Shown piece after piece: positions 11,253-23,074 of a stretch of 64,000 nucleotides of DNA; positions within the stretch are counted from its first letter, which is position 1, and the number at the start of each line of letters is the position of its first letter. The position numbers and the translations under genes were made by a program. This DNA comes from Brassica napus (Eukaryota; Streptophyta; Magnoliopsida; Brassicales; Brassicaceae), in NCBI RefSeq assembly GCF_020379485.1, contig NW_026014728.1:17206-81205 (forward strand). Direction: 5' to 3'. The notes beneath the pieces were generated by a model. That model was not told the DNA's origin, made no database searches, and saw nothing but the letters and a program-made list of their open reading frames with translations.

Positions 11253-11869
11253 TCAGTCGAAGCATAGCTTCTCCAAGTCCGCGACCTGCACTGAGAGGTT
11301 ATAAACCTGCCCAGTGAGGTTATCAACCTCTCCATTGAGGGCTTTAACCTCTGCCTGGACATGTAAAAAACAATCACAATTTGTTAGTCCGTTAATAAAA
11401 AAATAAGGAAAATATTACAAATTTTAAACAAAAAAAAATGCAAGTCACATTACCTCCAGCCTCTCAATCTGATTATTGACCTCCGGGACCCAGTTGATCA
11501 CCAACTCAACCTCCTCCAGACGCTTTGTGAGACGTTCAATATGCTCCTGGACACCAATCACCCAAGGCTGACGGTAATGAAACCCATCAGCCTTGTTAAC
11601 CACAAAAACACATGTGAGAATCTCGTTAGAAACTCAATTAAATGGAAATAATTTAATTGAGAAGAAGCGCTTACCTTGTAGTTTTTGCAGGTGAAGAACC
11701 GCTTCCCAGGAAGAGTGTCGTAGTCGTCCTTCCCCCGAACATCGTCAATGATTCTCCCTCCGCAGGGACACCTCGTCGGAATCCCGTATTCTGAATCTGC
11801 CACGTATCCTTGCATGTTGATCAACTCCGTCTGCCTCTTTGTCTCTCTTCTCTCTTCTGCGGGATCCAT
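11253..11869 (-). CDS. GRF-type zinc-finger protein with C-terminal coiled coil, carried in the Harbinger element
   Basis: Three exons on the minus strand: 11869-11675, 11591-11454 and 11354-11253, joined by GT-AG introns in phase 0, giving 144 residues. The start MDPAEERRET was preferred over an in-frame ATG six codons upstream. Residues 30-72 form a short GRF-like zinc finger: RCPCGG (Cys34, Cys36), GKRFFTCKNY (Cys61), then DGFHYRQPW (His70). Residues about 80-144 form heptad-like repeats (IERLTKRLEEVE..., EVDNLTGQVYNLSVQV) typical of a coiled coil. Such small GRF/coiled-coil proteins are common and largely uncharacterised in crucifers. It lies between the Myb-like gene and the right terminus, so it travels with the element: either a captured host gene or a third element gene. 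Confidence 0.75.
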
Positions 11870-12469
11870 CTGTACCAGAAAAAGCAAATATTAGAACACA
11901 ATAAACGGTAGAGCGTAACCAGAAACTCGTTTTGGAACCCTAAGTAGAAACCCCCAAATCGATTTCAAATCCTCGAGAAACGAACCCTAAATGGAACCCG
12001 CATGACGATAATTAACCCTAAATGGAAACCTCCATATCGATTTTGAACCCTACATCAAAACCCCCAAATCGATTTTCAATTAACCGATAACGCTTTCGAC
12101 CCCAAAAAGATTCAATGAAACCGTAAAAGTAGTCGATACTCACCTGAGATCGTTTACGAGAGACTCCGACGTCGATTCGATCGAGAAATTCTCCGGCTGT
12201 CGCGTCGCACGAGAAATCTCCTCCCACAGAGAGAAACCCTAGCTTTCGAAAAAAGATGAGAAAATGAATCCTCTTACGCGATTTTTCTTGCTTTCGACGC
12301 GATAACACGCGGCCAATGCCTGTTCGACGCGTGGCTTGAACCTGTATCATACGGGCTCACTCCAACGAGACAGATCACCGAATTAAACCCATTAAAACTT
12401 TTCTTTTTATTTTTCGGCCCTATAAACCCCAGGCCATGAACTTCTTTTAATCCGCTAATGCCGCTGCTC
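11870..12469. other. Upstream region of the GRF gene up to the right Harbinger end
   Basis: About 600 bp with no convincing gene. It contains repeated phrases such as AACCCTAAATGGAACCC and CCCCCAAATCGATTT (about 11935-12075) and then a GC-richer part typical of a 5' leader. A minus-strand open frame at 12018-12350 reads through this leader and shows no family motif. It probably holds the promoter and 5' untranslated sequence of the GRF gene. Confidence 0.5.
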
Positions 12470-13837
12470 TGAGCGGCGCACGGATATTTATACAAGATGA
12501 TCTGAAAATAAACGATAATCAGGTAGAAGTTTTGATGGGCATCCTGAATCTCTGTGCTCTCGTTGGATCTTTAACGGCGGGAAAAACATCTGACGTCATC
12601 GGTCGGCGTTACACCATTGCTCTCTCCTCCGTGATATTCTTAGTTGGATCGGTTGTTATGGGTTACGGTCCAAACTACGCCGTTTTAATGGTAGGAAGAT
12701 GTATAGCTGGAGTGGGTGTAGGGTTTGCTCTAATGATAGCTCCGGTCTACTCAGCCGAGATAGCCTCTGCTTCACACAGAGGCTTTCTCACTTCGCTCCC
12801 TGAGCTTTGTATTAGTCTAGGGATCTTACTAGGCTATGTCTCGAACTACTGCTTCGGAAAACTGGCGTTGAAACTCGGCTGGAGATTGATGCTTGGACTC
12901 GCAGCGATTCCTTCAATGATATTAGCGTTTGGGATTTTGAAAATGCCTGAATCTCCGAGGTGGCTTGTGATGCAAGGTAGGTTAGAAGAGGCCAAGAAAA
13001 TCATGGTTTTGATATCCAACACCGAAGAAGAAGCTGAAGAACGCTTCAGGGACATTTTAGCCGCTGCAGAGATAGAGGAAGATGGAGCGGTTAAAGCGGT
13101 TGGCCGCGGTGTATGGAGAGAGCTGGTGATAAACCCTACACCCGCGGTGCGTTTGATCTTGATCGCGGCTCTGGGGATACATTTTTTCGAGCACGCGACT
13201 GGGATCGAAGCCGTCGTTTTGTACAGCCCAAAGATCTTCGAGAAAGCTGGAGTGACTTCAAAAGACAAGCTCTTACTAGCCACGGTCGGTGTAGGTTTAA
13301 CCAAGGCTGTTTTAATAGTAATAGCGACTTTCTTGCTGGACAAGGTAGGTCGGAGAAAGCTTCTGCTGACGAGTACAGGCGGTATGGTTTTTGCGTCGAC
13401 CAGTTTAGCGATTGGTCTCACGATGGTTCACCGTTTCGGGCGGTTAGTGTGGGCCTTGAGGTTGAGCATCGTCTCTGCGTACACGTTTGTAGCGTTTTTC
13501 TCGATCGGGCTTGGGCCTATAACGTGGGTGTACAGCTCTGAGATATTCCCGTTGAGACTTAGGGCTCAGGGAGCGAGCATAGGCGTTGCGGTTAATAGGA
13601 TCATGAACGCAACGGTCTATGAGTTTTCTGACAATTATGAAGACGATCACGATGGGCGGTGTGTTCTTCATGTTCGCTGGAATCGCGGTTGTAGCGTGGT
13701 GGTTCTTCTTCTTTATGTTGCCGGAGACGAAAGGAGTGCCATTGGAAGAGATTGAGAAACTTTTTGGTGGTGGAGATGCTCGTGGTGCTCGCGACGGATT
13801 AGAGATTCAAGCAAAGAGAGTCAATAATAAGATTTGA
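12470..13837 (+). pseudogene. Polyol/monosaccharide transporter, 3' part (rest of exon 2)
   Basis: Resumes after the Harbinger element with S-G-A-R-I-F-I-Q-D-D-L, the expected continuation. Hallmarks of sugar/polyol symporters follow in order: SDVIGRR loop, PESPRWL after the sixth membrane segment, DKVGRR loop, and PETKG near the C terminus. Without the insertion the protein would be about 500 residues, normal for the family (Arabidopsis PMT1/PMT2 are close relatives as I recall them). A second lesion is present: after N-A-T-V at 13616 two bases are missing before the ATG at 13619, so the last ~72 residues lie in another frame. The gene is thus broken twice. No promoter is seen for this fragment alone. 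Confidence 0.9.
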
Positions 13838-14111
13838 TTAGCATTGTAGTAGTTAAGACTGATTTGGCTTATATTTTCTTTGTCAACGTAATTTGGCATA
13901 TATACTAGGTGTGAATGTGATTTTGTAAGCAGGTAAATCGCACAAGACTATCTTATATTGGATCATGATATATCGCATAATTTCTTATTCTTTGAGTTTA
14001 TATCTTGTATACCAAGTTTAGGATATTCTCTTAAGAAATATGTGCTTGTATATTGTGAAGGTATTTCCTCTCGTATTAACCTCTACGATCTCTGTTTGTC
14101 AATATACACTG
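13838..14111. other. 3' flank of the transporter gene
   Basis: AT-rich 3' untranslated-like sequence. It ends at CACTG (14107-14111), the left target duplication of the first copia element. Confidence 0.6.
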
Positions 14112-14269
14112 TGTCAAAACTCTAGTTTGGTATAAAGAGTTTTCTTATTCAATGTCGTAGTAGGCGTTTGCCTCTTATACGCATAGTTGACCTAATACAA
14201 TCTTTAGTTATTTGTCTATACATCCTTATATAAGAAGTAAATACATAAAAGGTCATAACTCTCTTAATA
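14112..14269 (-). repeat. 3' LTR of copia element 1
   Basis: 158 bp matching 34662-34822. In element orientation it begins TATTAAGAGAG and ends TTTTGACA. It is preceded by the purine tract and followed by the CACTG target duplication. Confidence 0.92.
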
Positions 14270-14275
14270 CCCCCC

Positions 14276-17200
14276 TCAAGTTGGAGTGTGGAGATCACAA
14301 ACACCCAACTTGGAGAGAAAAGATTCAAACTCCTTGCGTCCTAGAGTCTTAGTAAGAATATCCGCAAGTTGAGTAGTTGTCGAAACATGTTTTGGAATGA
14401 TCACCCCTCGCAGAATCTCGTCTCGTATGAAATGACACTCCTTTCCAATATGCTTTGTTTGCTCGTGAAAAACCGGGTTCTTGCTCAGATATATCACAGA
14501 CATACTGTCACAGTGAAGAGTTACACCAGCAGAACAGTCGACTCCAAGTGTCTCTAATAGAGCACGCAGCCATATAATTTCACTCACCGTGTCTGCCATG
14601 GCGCGATATTCAGCTTCTGCTGATGAACGCGAGACACGATCCTGTTTACGTGTTTTCCAGGACACCGGAGAGCTACCAAGTTGAATGAACCAGGCAGTAA
14701 GAGACCGACGACTAGAAGAACATGCTGCCCAATCAGAATCACACCAAGCAGACAGACGAAGATCAGAATCCGAACGGAGCAAAATACCCTGTCCCGGATT
14801 ACCTTTCAGATATCGTACAACTCTTAGTGCAGCATCCCAATGCTCAGTAGTCGGTTTATGCATAAACTGGGATAAGCAGTGTATAGCATACGATAGGTCT
14901 GGGCGAGTCGTTCCAAGATATATCAGTCGACCAACAAGACGCCGATACAATGATGGATTCGGTAAAAGCGCCTTTGTTGACTTGCCTAATTGATGATTCT
15001 GTTCGATAGGATGAGAAGCTGGTTTGGCACCAAGAAGACCAGAGTCGGAGATGATGTCGAGTACATACTTGCGTTGACATAGATAGATCCCAGTAGAGCT
15101 TCGAGCCACTTCAATGCCCAAAAAATATTTCAAGTGCCCAAGGTCCTTCATATGAAAACATGAGCTCAAATATTCTTTAAAAACTTGAATTGCTGCAGGA
15201 GAGCTCCCAGTGATGAGTAGATCATCCACATAGACGAGAACATGAAGTCTGACCTCACCTTGTACGAAGGTAAATAAGGAGTAATCTGAGACATCCTGAA
15301 TAAAACCATACTCCTTAAGAGACTCGGAGAGCTTAGCGAACCAACAACGAGGCGCCTGTTTAAGTCCGTAGAGGGACTTATGTAGGCGACAGACTTGCGT
15401 CGTATCAGGAGTTCGAAAGCCTGGTGGAAACTTGATGTAAACTTCTTCGTCCAAATCTCCATGTAAGAAGGCATTGTGGACGTCCATTTGATGGACTTCC
15501 CAATCACAAGAGGCAGCGACTTGCAGGAAAGAGCGGACACTAACCATCTTACACACTGGTGCAAACGTTTCTTCGTAATCAACTCCTTCAGTCTGATTAT
15601 TTCCCAGGACTACCAATCTCGCTTTATATCCTTCTATAGTTCCATCAGCGCAATATTTTATAGTGAAAACCCACTTGCAGCCTAATGCTTTCTTTCCAAC
15701 CGGTAATGTCACCACCGTCCAAGTACCTCTCTCTTCCAAGGCATCAATCTCGTTCCCAACTGCCCCACGCCATTTCTCATCAGTAAAGGCTTCAGCATAA
15801 GTCTTAGGGATCACACCAGATGTGATAACTGCAAGGAAAGCCTGATGTTCTGGAGAAAAATGAGTACAATCAACATAATCATCAATAGGGTACCACGACG
15901 ACTCCGTAAAATCGCTGTCTGATCCAGCATGGGTCGTATTGGTAACATAGCCATGTAGACGTGTAGAAGGAATTTTATTCCGACGGCCTCTCCCATGTTC
16001 TGTTTCATCAAGAATATGAGGAGACGACGAATCAGATAATATCTCTGCAAGTCTGCAACCACTATTGGAGCTTGCAGAGACACTGGAGAAGATGAACTTG
16101 GCGTGGAAAGAAGATCATCAGTGTTGTTGGGTTCAGATAAAGGAACCAGTGTAGCCGGAGTTGTGGTAGACAAGACAGGGCCAGGCAACAACTCCGTCAA
16201 AGGAGACGGAACAGAGGCAGGACAATCAAACAGCAGAGGATCATCATCGATACTAGTATGTTGCTGTATCAAAGGAGATTGCAGAGAGGAGGACGTTTCA
16301 GTAACTGTTGTGGCAAATGGAAATTCATTTTCCCTGAAAACCACATCATGTGATGTAGATATCCTGCCAGTGTCAAGATCATATACAATCCAACCTTTCT
16401 GACCAAATGGATACCCAATGAACACAGAAGGAGTTCCCCGAGGCGCGAATTTATCCCCTCCATGTCTCTGATTATGAACATAACATGAGCTACCAAACAC
16501 TCGCAGATGATCAAGTGGAGGAGGTCACGAATACAGTATCTCGTATGGTGATTTTCCTTTGATAATAGTCGTTGGTGTGCGATTAATCAAGTAGCATGCT
16601 GCAAGCACACAATATCCCCAGAATTCGACAGGGAGATTTGCTTGAAACCGAAGTGCTCTAGAGACATTTAGAATATGTCGATGTTTCCACTCAACCCGAC
16701 CATTTTGCTGTGGTGGGCCAACACATGACGTCTCATGTACAATCCCTTTGTCCTTAAAGAAACCGCGTAATGCAACAAACTCAGTACCATTGTCGCTACG
16801 AAGAGTCTTTACCTTGCGTCCAAATTGTCTTTCAACAAACGCAATAAAATTTTTGAGAGTTGTCATCGTCTTTGATTTATCCGGCAGTAAATAGATCCAT
16901 AAAGCTCGCGAGAAATCATCAACAATAGTGAGAAAATAACGTGATCCACATAAAGCTTGTGTTCGGTAAGGACCCCAAAGATCACAATGAATCAACTCAA
17001 AAACCTCTGTAGTTTTATTAATGCTTATAGGAAAAGAATCTCTGGATTGTTTAGCTCGAATACAAATATCGCAAGTCTTCGAATCAAAAGTGAAACTACT
17101 ACTAGAATCTGGAAAACGCATCATCTCCATTGCGGTCGAGGCTGGATGCCCAAATCTACGATGCCACACTTCCATTGCTGGTAGGGTCTGAGTTTGTGTC

Positions 17201-18693
17201 ATCACTGCAACTGCCACTCCACAAAAGAAATACAATCCGTTTAGCTCCTTATCTGCTCCAATCAGGGTTTGAGTGATGCGGTCCTGAACAACACAAATTC
17301 TATCAGACATCTGGACGATACAACCATTATCTTTCGCTAACTGAGATACAGAGATGAGATGACAATCCAATCCCTCAACAAAGAACACGTTAATCAAACG
17401 TAGCTGAGAACCAAGGTAGACTTTTCCTTGTCGATTTGTAGTAGTAAAACGACCATCAGGAAGTTTGATACGCATTGGAGCCATATCACCAATATCCGTA
17501 AGAAAATCAAGAGTACCAGTCATATGATTCGAGGCTCCAGAATCTATAATCCAAGATCCAGAGAAATACATACCTGAGAGATGATCGTGATCACCAGAAT
17601 TACGATCGTTAAGCATATGAACAAGATTCCTCCATTGTTGATCATTCAATCCCGTGAAACCCACATGATCAGCATCAGTTATGGCAGTCATCGCTGATGA
17701 AATCGGAGCAGTCGCAAGCACCTGATTTGCTCGTGCTTGTTCGGGACGACGTGTTGATGACAAATTTGGAGGAACAGAGTTCGTTGGAGCAGAGTGCGAA
17801 GAGCCAGAAGATGTTCTGCGGTCAGGTTGTGTGGTTGAAGGTGGCTCACGGTATCGAGTTCCCCACCAGAATGGGTATCCAATCTTGCGAAAACAGTTTT
17901 GAGCAAGATGTCCAGTTCTTCCACACAAAGTACATAGCGCCGAAGGATCTCTGAGTTCAGGGTGATGTCGTTGGCGGGAACCTGATGAAGCAGTTTGAAC
18001 TGTAAAGCTCGCACCTTCAGGGCGTTCTTCTATCATGCGACTTCCACGTTTTGATTCCTCATCTTGCACAACAACCTGATAGGCCTCATCAAGAGAAGGT
18101 AATGGATCACGTGAGAGTAGAGAGGATTTCACAGCACCAAACAGATTCTCGTCAAGTCCCATCAAAAACTGTTGAAGTTTGTCTTCGCGTTCCTTAGCTA
18201 TTTCTTCTGCAGTTTTTGCCCTTTGAAAATCGGCCAAGCTTGTCCAAAGTTTCGTCAACTTGCCGTAGTAAGCTTCGACGGCCGAACCCTTCTGGTGACA
18301 GTTCGCAAGTTCAGTTTTAATTCTCTGTACTCGCTGACCGTTTCTCACAGAAAACCGCTTCTGAATATGCATCCAGAGATCATGCGCCACTTCATGATGC
18401 TATAACGAACTGCTCAGATCCGGAGCTATCGTGAGTTTAATCCACGAGACTACCATGGCATTATTCGCCCACCAATCATCAATATCGTCAGAGTCATCAT
18501 CAGGCTTGGGAATACTACCATCAGCAAAACCAAACTTCTTCCTTGCGCGTAAAGCAAGTCGGATATTCAAAGACCATTCATCATAATTTGGTCCTCGAAG
18601 CTGTGGTTGAGAGATGATAGATCCAGGGTTATCGCTTGACGACAAATCATAGGGATCAATCCTTCGCCTACCTCCTGTTCGAGGCTTGGATGT
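14276..18693 (-). pseudogene. Copia gag-pol polyprotein, element 1, with several breaks
   Basis: Reading down the minus strand: a gag domain (from the part beyond the Athila insertion, through 18645-18400), zinc knuckle CTLCGRTGHLAQNC near 17900, protease IIDSGASNHM near 17540, integrase with HCDLWGP, RSDNGTEF and GRVEWKH (Asp, Asp, Glu) at about 17000-16690, reverse transcriptase with YVDD near 15215, and RNase H ending LHTPT at 14276. The frame starts upstream at an ATG at 34544, beyond the Athila insertion, and stays in phase across the insertion site. Breaks: TAG at 18400-18402, TGA at 16525-16527, and a frameshift near 16.05-16.08 kb. The catalytic motifs remain, but no full polyprotein can be made. 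Confidence 0.92.
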
Positions 18694-20015
18694 TGATGTG
18701 TCGAGTTTTAACCCGATTATCTAACTGCAAGTGCACAGTAAAGTACGCAGTAGTAATGCGGGATCGAATCCACAGGGACCGATGATCACACGTAGAGTTG
18801 CAGACAAGTTAATAGCTACAGCGAACAAAGATATAATTTTGATGGTTTTTATTTAATTTTCTTTAGTGTCACAAATCATAAACAAGCTGTAAAAAGATGA
18901 TTTAAACGATTTGAAAACTATTTTAAAACAAACGTTGGGCATTGGGAATTCTCAGGGATTTCTTTTTAATCAAGATACAATTAATGGCAGACACATGGAT
19001 ATATTAAGAACCGTCTAGAACTCAAACACGATATTAGAATTAACCTACTTCCGTAGCGCTAATTCTCTATGTTATAGAAATCTCCACACTAACTTCCGCT
19101 GAGTTTCAATTTCTAAACAAGCATTAAGAACAGGTTCAATATGTTCACAAAGCGCAATAACATCAACTTCCGAGGGTTAAGGACACTTTGCTCATCTAAA
19201 GTATTTTCGGAAATTCAAACAATCACTTTCGGTGCATCAAACAATCTGAAATCATGAACTAAGTGATCAATTCAGTTCAAGCAGTAAGAAATCCATTAGA
19301 TGAAGAACCAAAACGTAATCCCTTAGTCTACACACGTTTTATGAATCAAAACATCAAGAAATCCCCTATGAGAACCCCTAAACCCAACTAGATGACTACT
19401 CACACATAACTAAGCAAGAACAACACGATTTTAATGAAGAAAACATGATAAGATTGTATTAAAACAGAGGAAAGGTTCAGAAGATCTTCTCCAAATGGTT
19501 TTGAGATGAACTCCTTTACAAATCTTCACAAATCACACAAAACAAGTACAAAACTCTCAAATCTCTCTCAAGAACTTGTAAATCTCCTTCTTGGTCGCCC
19601 CTGGTCTTTTCTGAGTCCCAAAGGTCGAGTTCTTGCGTCTCTTATTGAGGGGAGTGGGTAAAAAGGAGTGAAAAGCTCGTTTGTGCGTGTGGAGCCCGTA
19701 GAGCGTGGGATCGGTCGATCCACATGGACCGGATCGGTCGATCTAGTGCATGAAAGCGTGGGATCGATCGATCCACATGTACCGGATCGGTCGATCTCAC
19801 GTCCTGTGCGATCAATACTTCTCATTCGGTCCATTGTTCGGTCCATCTTGCTTCTGAATAAATCCCGAATGCGTTCTTTTCTTGCAAGCTATCTAGTAAC
19901 CTGCATATTACACTTAAGAACACCAAAACGCATCAAATAGACCAAAACATTAATTAAAACCGACCATTTAATTTCTCCAAAACGAGTTTAAAACCGTTAA
20001 AAACACGGAATATCA
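18694..20015 (-). repeat. 3' LTR of the Athila element
   Basis: 1,322 bp, begins TGATGTGTCGAG and ends GGAATATCA on the plus strand. It contains a cluster of GATCGGTCGATC-type words at about 19708-19800. Open frames across that cluster (reading IDRS/DRS repeats) are chance products of the words. Confidence 0.95.
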
Positions 20016-21338
20016 ACTCCCCCAGACTTGAATCTTTGCTTATCCTCAAGTAAAGAGGATTAAAATTCGGGAGCTCACTAACCCTCAGTAGACCTTACCT
20101 TGTGATTTTGCTAACCACTTAAATCAGAGACTGTCAAGGCATTCGTTCCAAATCTCCACCAAGACCGCGCAAACCTTTCCATATTTCAGACCTGCAAGTC
20201 TCAGTTTCAAGTAATCAACTCTTTACATTCATTAAAAAGGGCGTGACCTTTCCACCAAAGATATCTCCATCAGGTATAACGGGCTTGGTGTTTGGGAGGC
20301 TGTTTTAGTGTTTAATTAGGTGAGGCTCAAGTGTTTGTGGGTATCAGCGATAACCAAAAATGCAAAACATTATGCAAAATCGCTGGAGAAACCGAGTATA
20401 TTGATAACCACGTTTTCGAACTGCTCAAGTCTCAAATGATCAAAACCCAACAAATCTCAAACTCTAACCCCAAATTTAAACAACGCATCATCTCTGGTAC
20501 ACAAAATAAAAATAAAATGTCTAAATCAAATCTACTGAATGAGATATAAACATGAATTTTTTTTTTTTTTTTAAGTTTCAGAACGAAAACTTATACAAAC
20601 TGAAATCGAATATATACACTGCGATGCAATCACACACTTACAACACCCAATTTTTCTATTTACACCTCTAGACACACAGGTCCGTATCTAACCACCTAAA
20701 TGTTCCGATCCTACCTAAGCAGTCGGATGAACCATGTCTACCCTAATCTCTCCATTGTTTTTGCACATGTATGCACATATAATCAGCGTGTAAGAATGCA
20801 TGGAGATGAAATAAAAGGGTAAGGTGTAGGTGTGGTACCAAACTATTGATGAGTCTGGCCATCCAGGATTATTAAAGAGTGGTAAAATGTGGTAAAGAAA
20901 ATTCTGAATGTGTATATGGTGTACCGTTTCCTGATGTTGATTCCTGGTCAAAAGAAATTAAATTCGTTAATGGTCAAAAATAGTTGAGTCGATTACAATT
21001 CACCGAGACTTGATAAAAGATTTAAGGAGAGGTTGTTTGGTCAAATGGTTCCTCGGTTTGTCTGCGCTAACAGTCCTGAAAAATGGCCAATATGAAATGT
21101 AATGCACAGCACACAAGGAAATAGTCTAATAATCATCACAGGGTCTGATAAAAATACGTAGAGAGTTTTTAGAGTTTTTAGAGTTTTTTTTTTTTTTTTT
21201 TTTTTTTAAAAACACAATCAAATCCGATAAAGTAAGAAAATAAAAGAAATAATAGCAATATGGTACATAAGTAGCATCCTCCCCCAGACTTACTTCACAC
21301 CGTCTCGGTGTGAAAATAATTCCAAGAGAGATTACCGA
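20016..21338. other. Athila 3' non-coding region between ORF1 and the purine tract
   Basis: About 1.3 kb with no convincing gene. It begins next to the LTR with the purine tract, and contains a T-run at about 20557-20572 and a long T tract at about 21187-21207. Athila elements typically have a long non-coding stretch here. Confidence 0.7.
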
Positions 21339-22826
21339 TCAGGCGTTGCGGTCAGTGCGCCTCTTCGAGCGCCTCTCCAATGCTCCATCATCATCAGAGT
21401 CCTCCGCTGCCTCAGGTCCAGCAGCGGTGTCGTGAGCGCCTGAGTCGTCATCGCTATCTCCAGAAACAGCTGGCTGTGATGCGCATCCCTTCTTAATGTT
21501 GCAGATTCCCTTCCACATCTTCAGCAGTATGGAGTTGTTGGTTTGATGGCTCTTGATGGACCAAGCGTTGATCTCAGCAGCGGATGCAGTAGCGGGAGGT
21601 GCTGGTGGCAGCATATACGGAGTGAAATCCGTGGGGAAAAGACTTTCCTCATCTTCAGGCTCCTCCTCTATATCATCATGTGGTGTCTGCTGGTGTGTTG
21701 ATGATGATGCGACTCCTTTCTTCTTCAGTGTCGCGGGTCTGGTGCAGAGAGATGCAGGCGGTGGTAGAAATATGAGGGCACCTGGATCAGTCAGCTCGGT
21801 GATGGCGGTATCGGGTAGTTTGACAAATTGCTCTCTCCCTTGTGGGTCCTGGAACTGGTAGATATGAGGGGCTGACTTGTCGATGCTACCTCGCCAAGGG
21901 CCGGTGAGGTAGTGGCTGCTAATGAGTGCTCTCATGTCGAAAAAGTTCTGATGCATCCCCTTCTTATCCACCACTCTGTCAATAGGTGGAAGAAACACTC
22001 CACATTGCCTTAAGATTTGTGTGATAACCGCTCCAAACCCACATCTCTTCGTGTCTGAAACTTTGAAGTACGCAAGCTTCTCCGCGATCACAGCTCCTAT
22101 GTTTATGTCCTTCCCGCTAACATAGGTAATGTCTGCGCCCTGAGGCCATAGGTGTCCAGCCCCGATGAACAGAAGAGCTAGCTCATCTTTTGTCACTGCA
22201 GCGGGTTCTGTCTTCCCATAGATAACACTGCTGATCACTCTCACTGCATATCGCAGAACAGGGCTACGAATCCTAGCTTGCTTGGCCTCTCGAGAGATGA
22301 AGTTTCCTGAAGCGATGAATTTCCAGAAATCATTGTGTTCCGGGAAGTCAGGAACACAAGATTGACGTCCTTTCCCAAACCCAAAGATGTCGCACAGCTG
22401 AAAGATGGTCATGGAGTGGAACCGCCTGTTCACAATGAAGGAGAACATCGCCTTATCAGCTACCGGGTTGTCCTCGTCAGGATGGTAGAGGCGGGCTGAT
22501 GCGAGGAGCTGCCTGGTCAAATCAGCATAGCAATCACAGTGGAGATCGAAGATGTACCCCAGGCCAATCTTCTCGAACAAGGCTTCAATATCCTCGGTTA
22601 TCCCCAATGCATCTGTAGTGTCTCTGTGAGCGAAGCGCGACGGACATATTTCCACTCCCCTCATCTGCTCGTAGAAATCATCATCATGTATATCCCACTG
22701 CTGGGTTATCTCTCGATTCGCAGGGTGAGAACTATCCGTCTTTCGGAAATTGCCCTTTGTGCTGAGCCTAGCAGTCTGTACCGAGGAACTCCCACGCTCA
22801 CCCTTCGTCTTTTGTCTCTTAGGCAT
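21339..22826 (-). CDS. Athila ORF1-type protein (extra gene 3' of pol)
   Basis: A 495-residue intact frame starting MPKRQKTKGERGSSS. The N terminus is basic and serine-rich. The central part (about residues 45-370) contains RSPVLRYAVRVISS, the block before GAGHLWPQG, and CGFGAVITQILRQCGV, all shared with the homologue in the CACTA element at 50074-51522. The C-terminal third is acidic and proline-rich and ends in a basic stretch (RRSKRRTDRNA). Its position downstream of pol matches the additional gene of Athila elements, sometimes called env-like; I see no convincing signal peptide or membrane span here, so a membrane role is not supported. Its biochemical role is unknown. The start codon lies just downstream of a cluster of GATCGACCGATC-type words. 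Confidence 0.85.
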   Translation of the reverse strand: MPKRQKTKGERGSSSVQTARLSTKGNFRKTDSSHPANREITQQWDIHDDDFYEQMRGVEICPSRFAHRDTTDALGITEDIEALFEKIGLGYIFDLHCDCYADLTRQLLASARLYHPDEDNPVADKAMFSFIVNRRFHSMTIFQLCDIFGFGKGRQSCVPDFPEHNDFWKFIASGNFISREAKQARIRSPVLRYAVRVISSVIYGKTEPAAVTKDELALLFIGAGHLWPQGADITYVSGKDINIGAVIAEKLAYFKVSDTKRCGFGAVITQILRQCGVFLPPIDRVVDKKGMHQNFFDMRALISSHYLTGPWRGSIDKSAPHIYQFQDPQGREQFVKLPDTAITELTDPGALIFLPPPASLCTRPATLKKKGVASSSTHQQTPHDDIEEEPEDEESLFPTDFTPYMLPPAPPATASAAEINAWSIKSHQTNNSILLKMWKGICNIKKGCASQPAVSGDSDDDSGAHDTAAGPEAAEDSDDDGALERRSKRRTDRNA

Positions 22827-22925
22827 TATCTTAGATCGACCGATCCATACACTTAGGATCGACCGATCTTATTCACGGATCGACCGCTCTGGCTCACAGG
22901 GATCGACCGATCTTCTACTGATCGT
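22827..22925. repeat. Palindromic-word cluster before Athila ORF1
   Basis: Four copies of GATCGACCGATC-like words (one reads GATCGACCGCTC) in about 85 bp, ending about 8 bp from the ORF1 start codon. The same words occur in the LTRs and in the gag linker of the same element. Confidence 0.85.
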
Positions 22926-23074
22926 GATACATGCCTGAAAATCATCTAAAAACACAACCGAAAATCAATTCACACAAGAAAATATAATCACAAAAGAGAA
23001 AGAAAATCAAACCATGTGGGTTGCCTCCCACTCAGCGCTTGTTTAAAGTCGCGAGCCTGATTATTTTGTTGTTC

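Larger units (their letters stand above)
7497..12469 (-). mobile_element. PIF/Harbinger DNA transposon inserted in transporter exon 2
   Basis: A 4,973-bp element. Its ends are short imperfect inverted repeats: the left starts GAGCATCCGCATCA and the right, reverse-complemented, starts GAGCAGCGGCATTA (11 of 14 match). It is flanked by TGA on both sides (7494-7496 and 12470-12472). Removing the element and one TGA restores the expected transporter reading across the junction (V-M-S-G-A), which confirms both edges. PIF/Harbinger elements make 3-bp duplications, usually TWA; TGA departs from that. All three recognisable genes are on the minus strand: a DDE transposase, a Myb/SANT-like protein and a GRF zinc-finger protein. 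The transposase is frameshifted, so the copy is probably not autonomous. Confidence 0.92.

Noticed and set aside
19568..19940. Frames rich in Asp-Arg-Ser on both strands in the Athila LTR (and at 34047-34419)
   Set aside because: They are the palindromic GATCGGTCGATC words read in frame; LTR position and symmetry on both strands rule out a gene.
21339..22826. Athila ORF1 as a viral-type envelope protein
   Set aside because: No clear signal peptide, cleavage site or membrane span was visible; the position alone does not justify the name.
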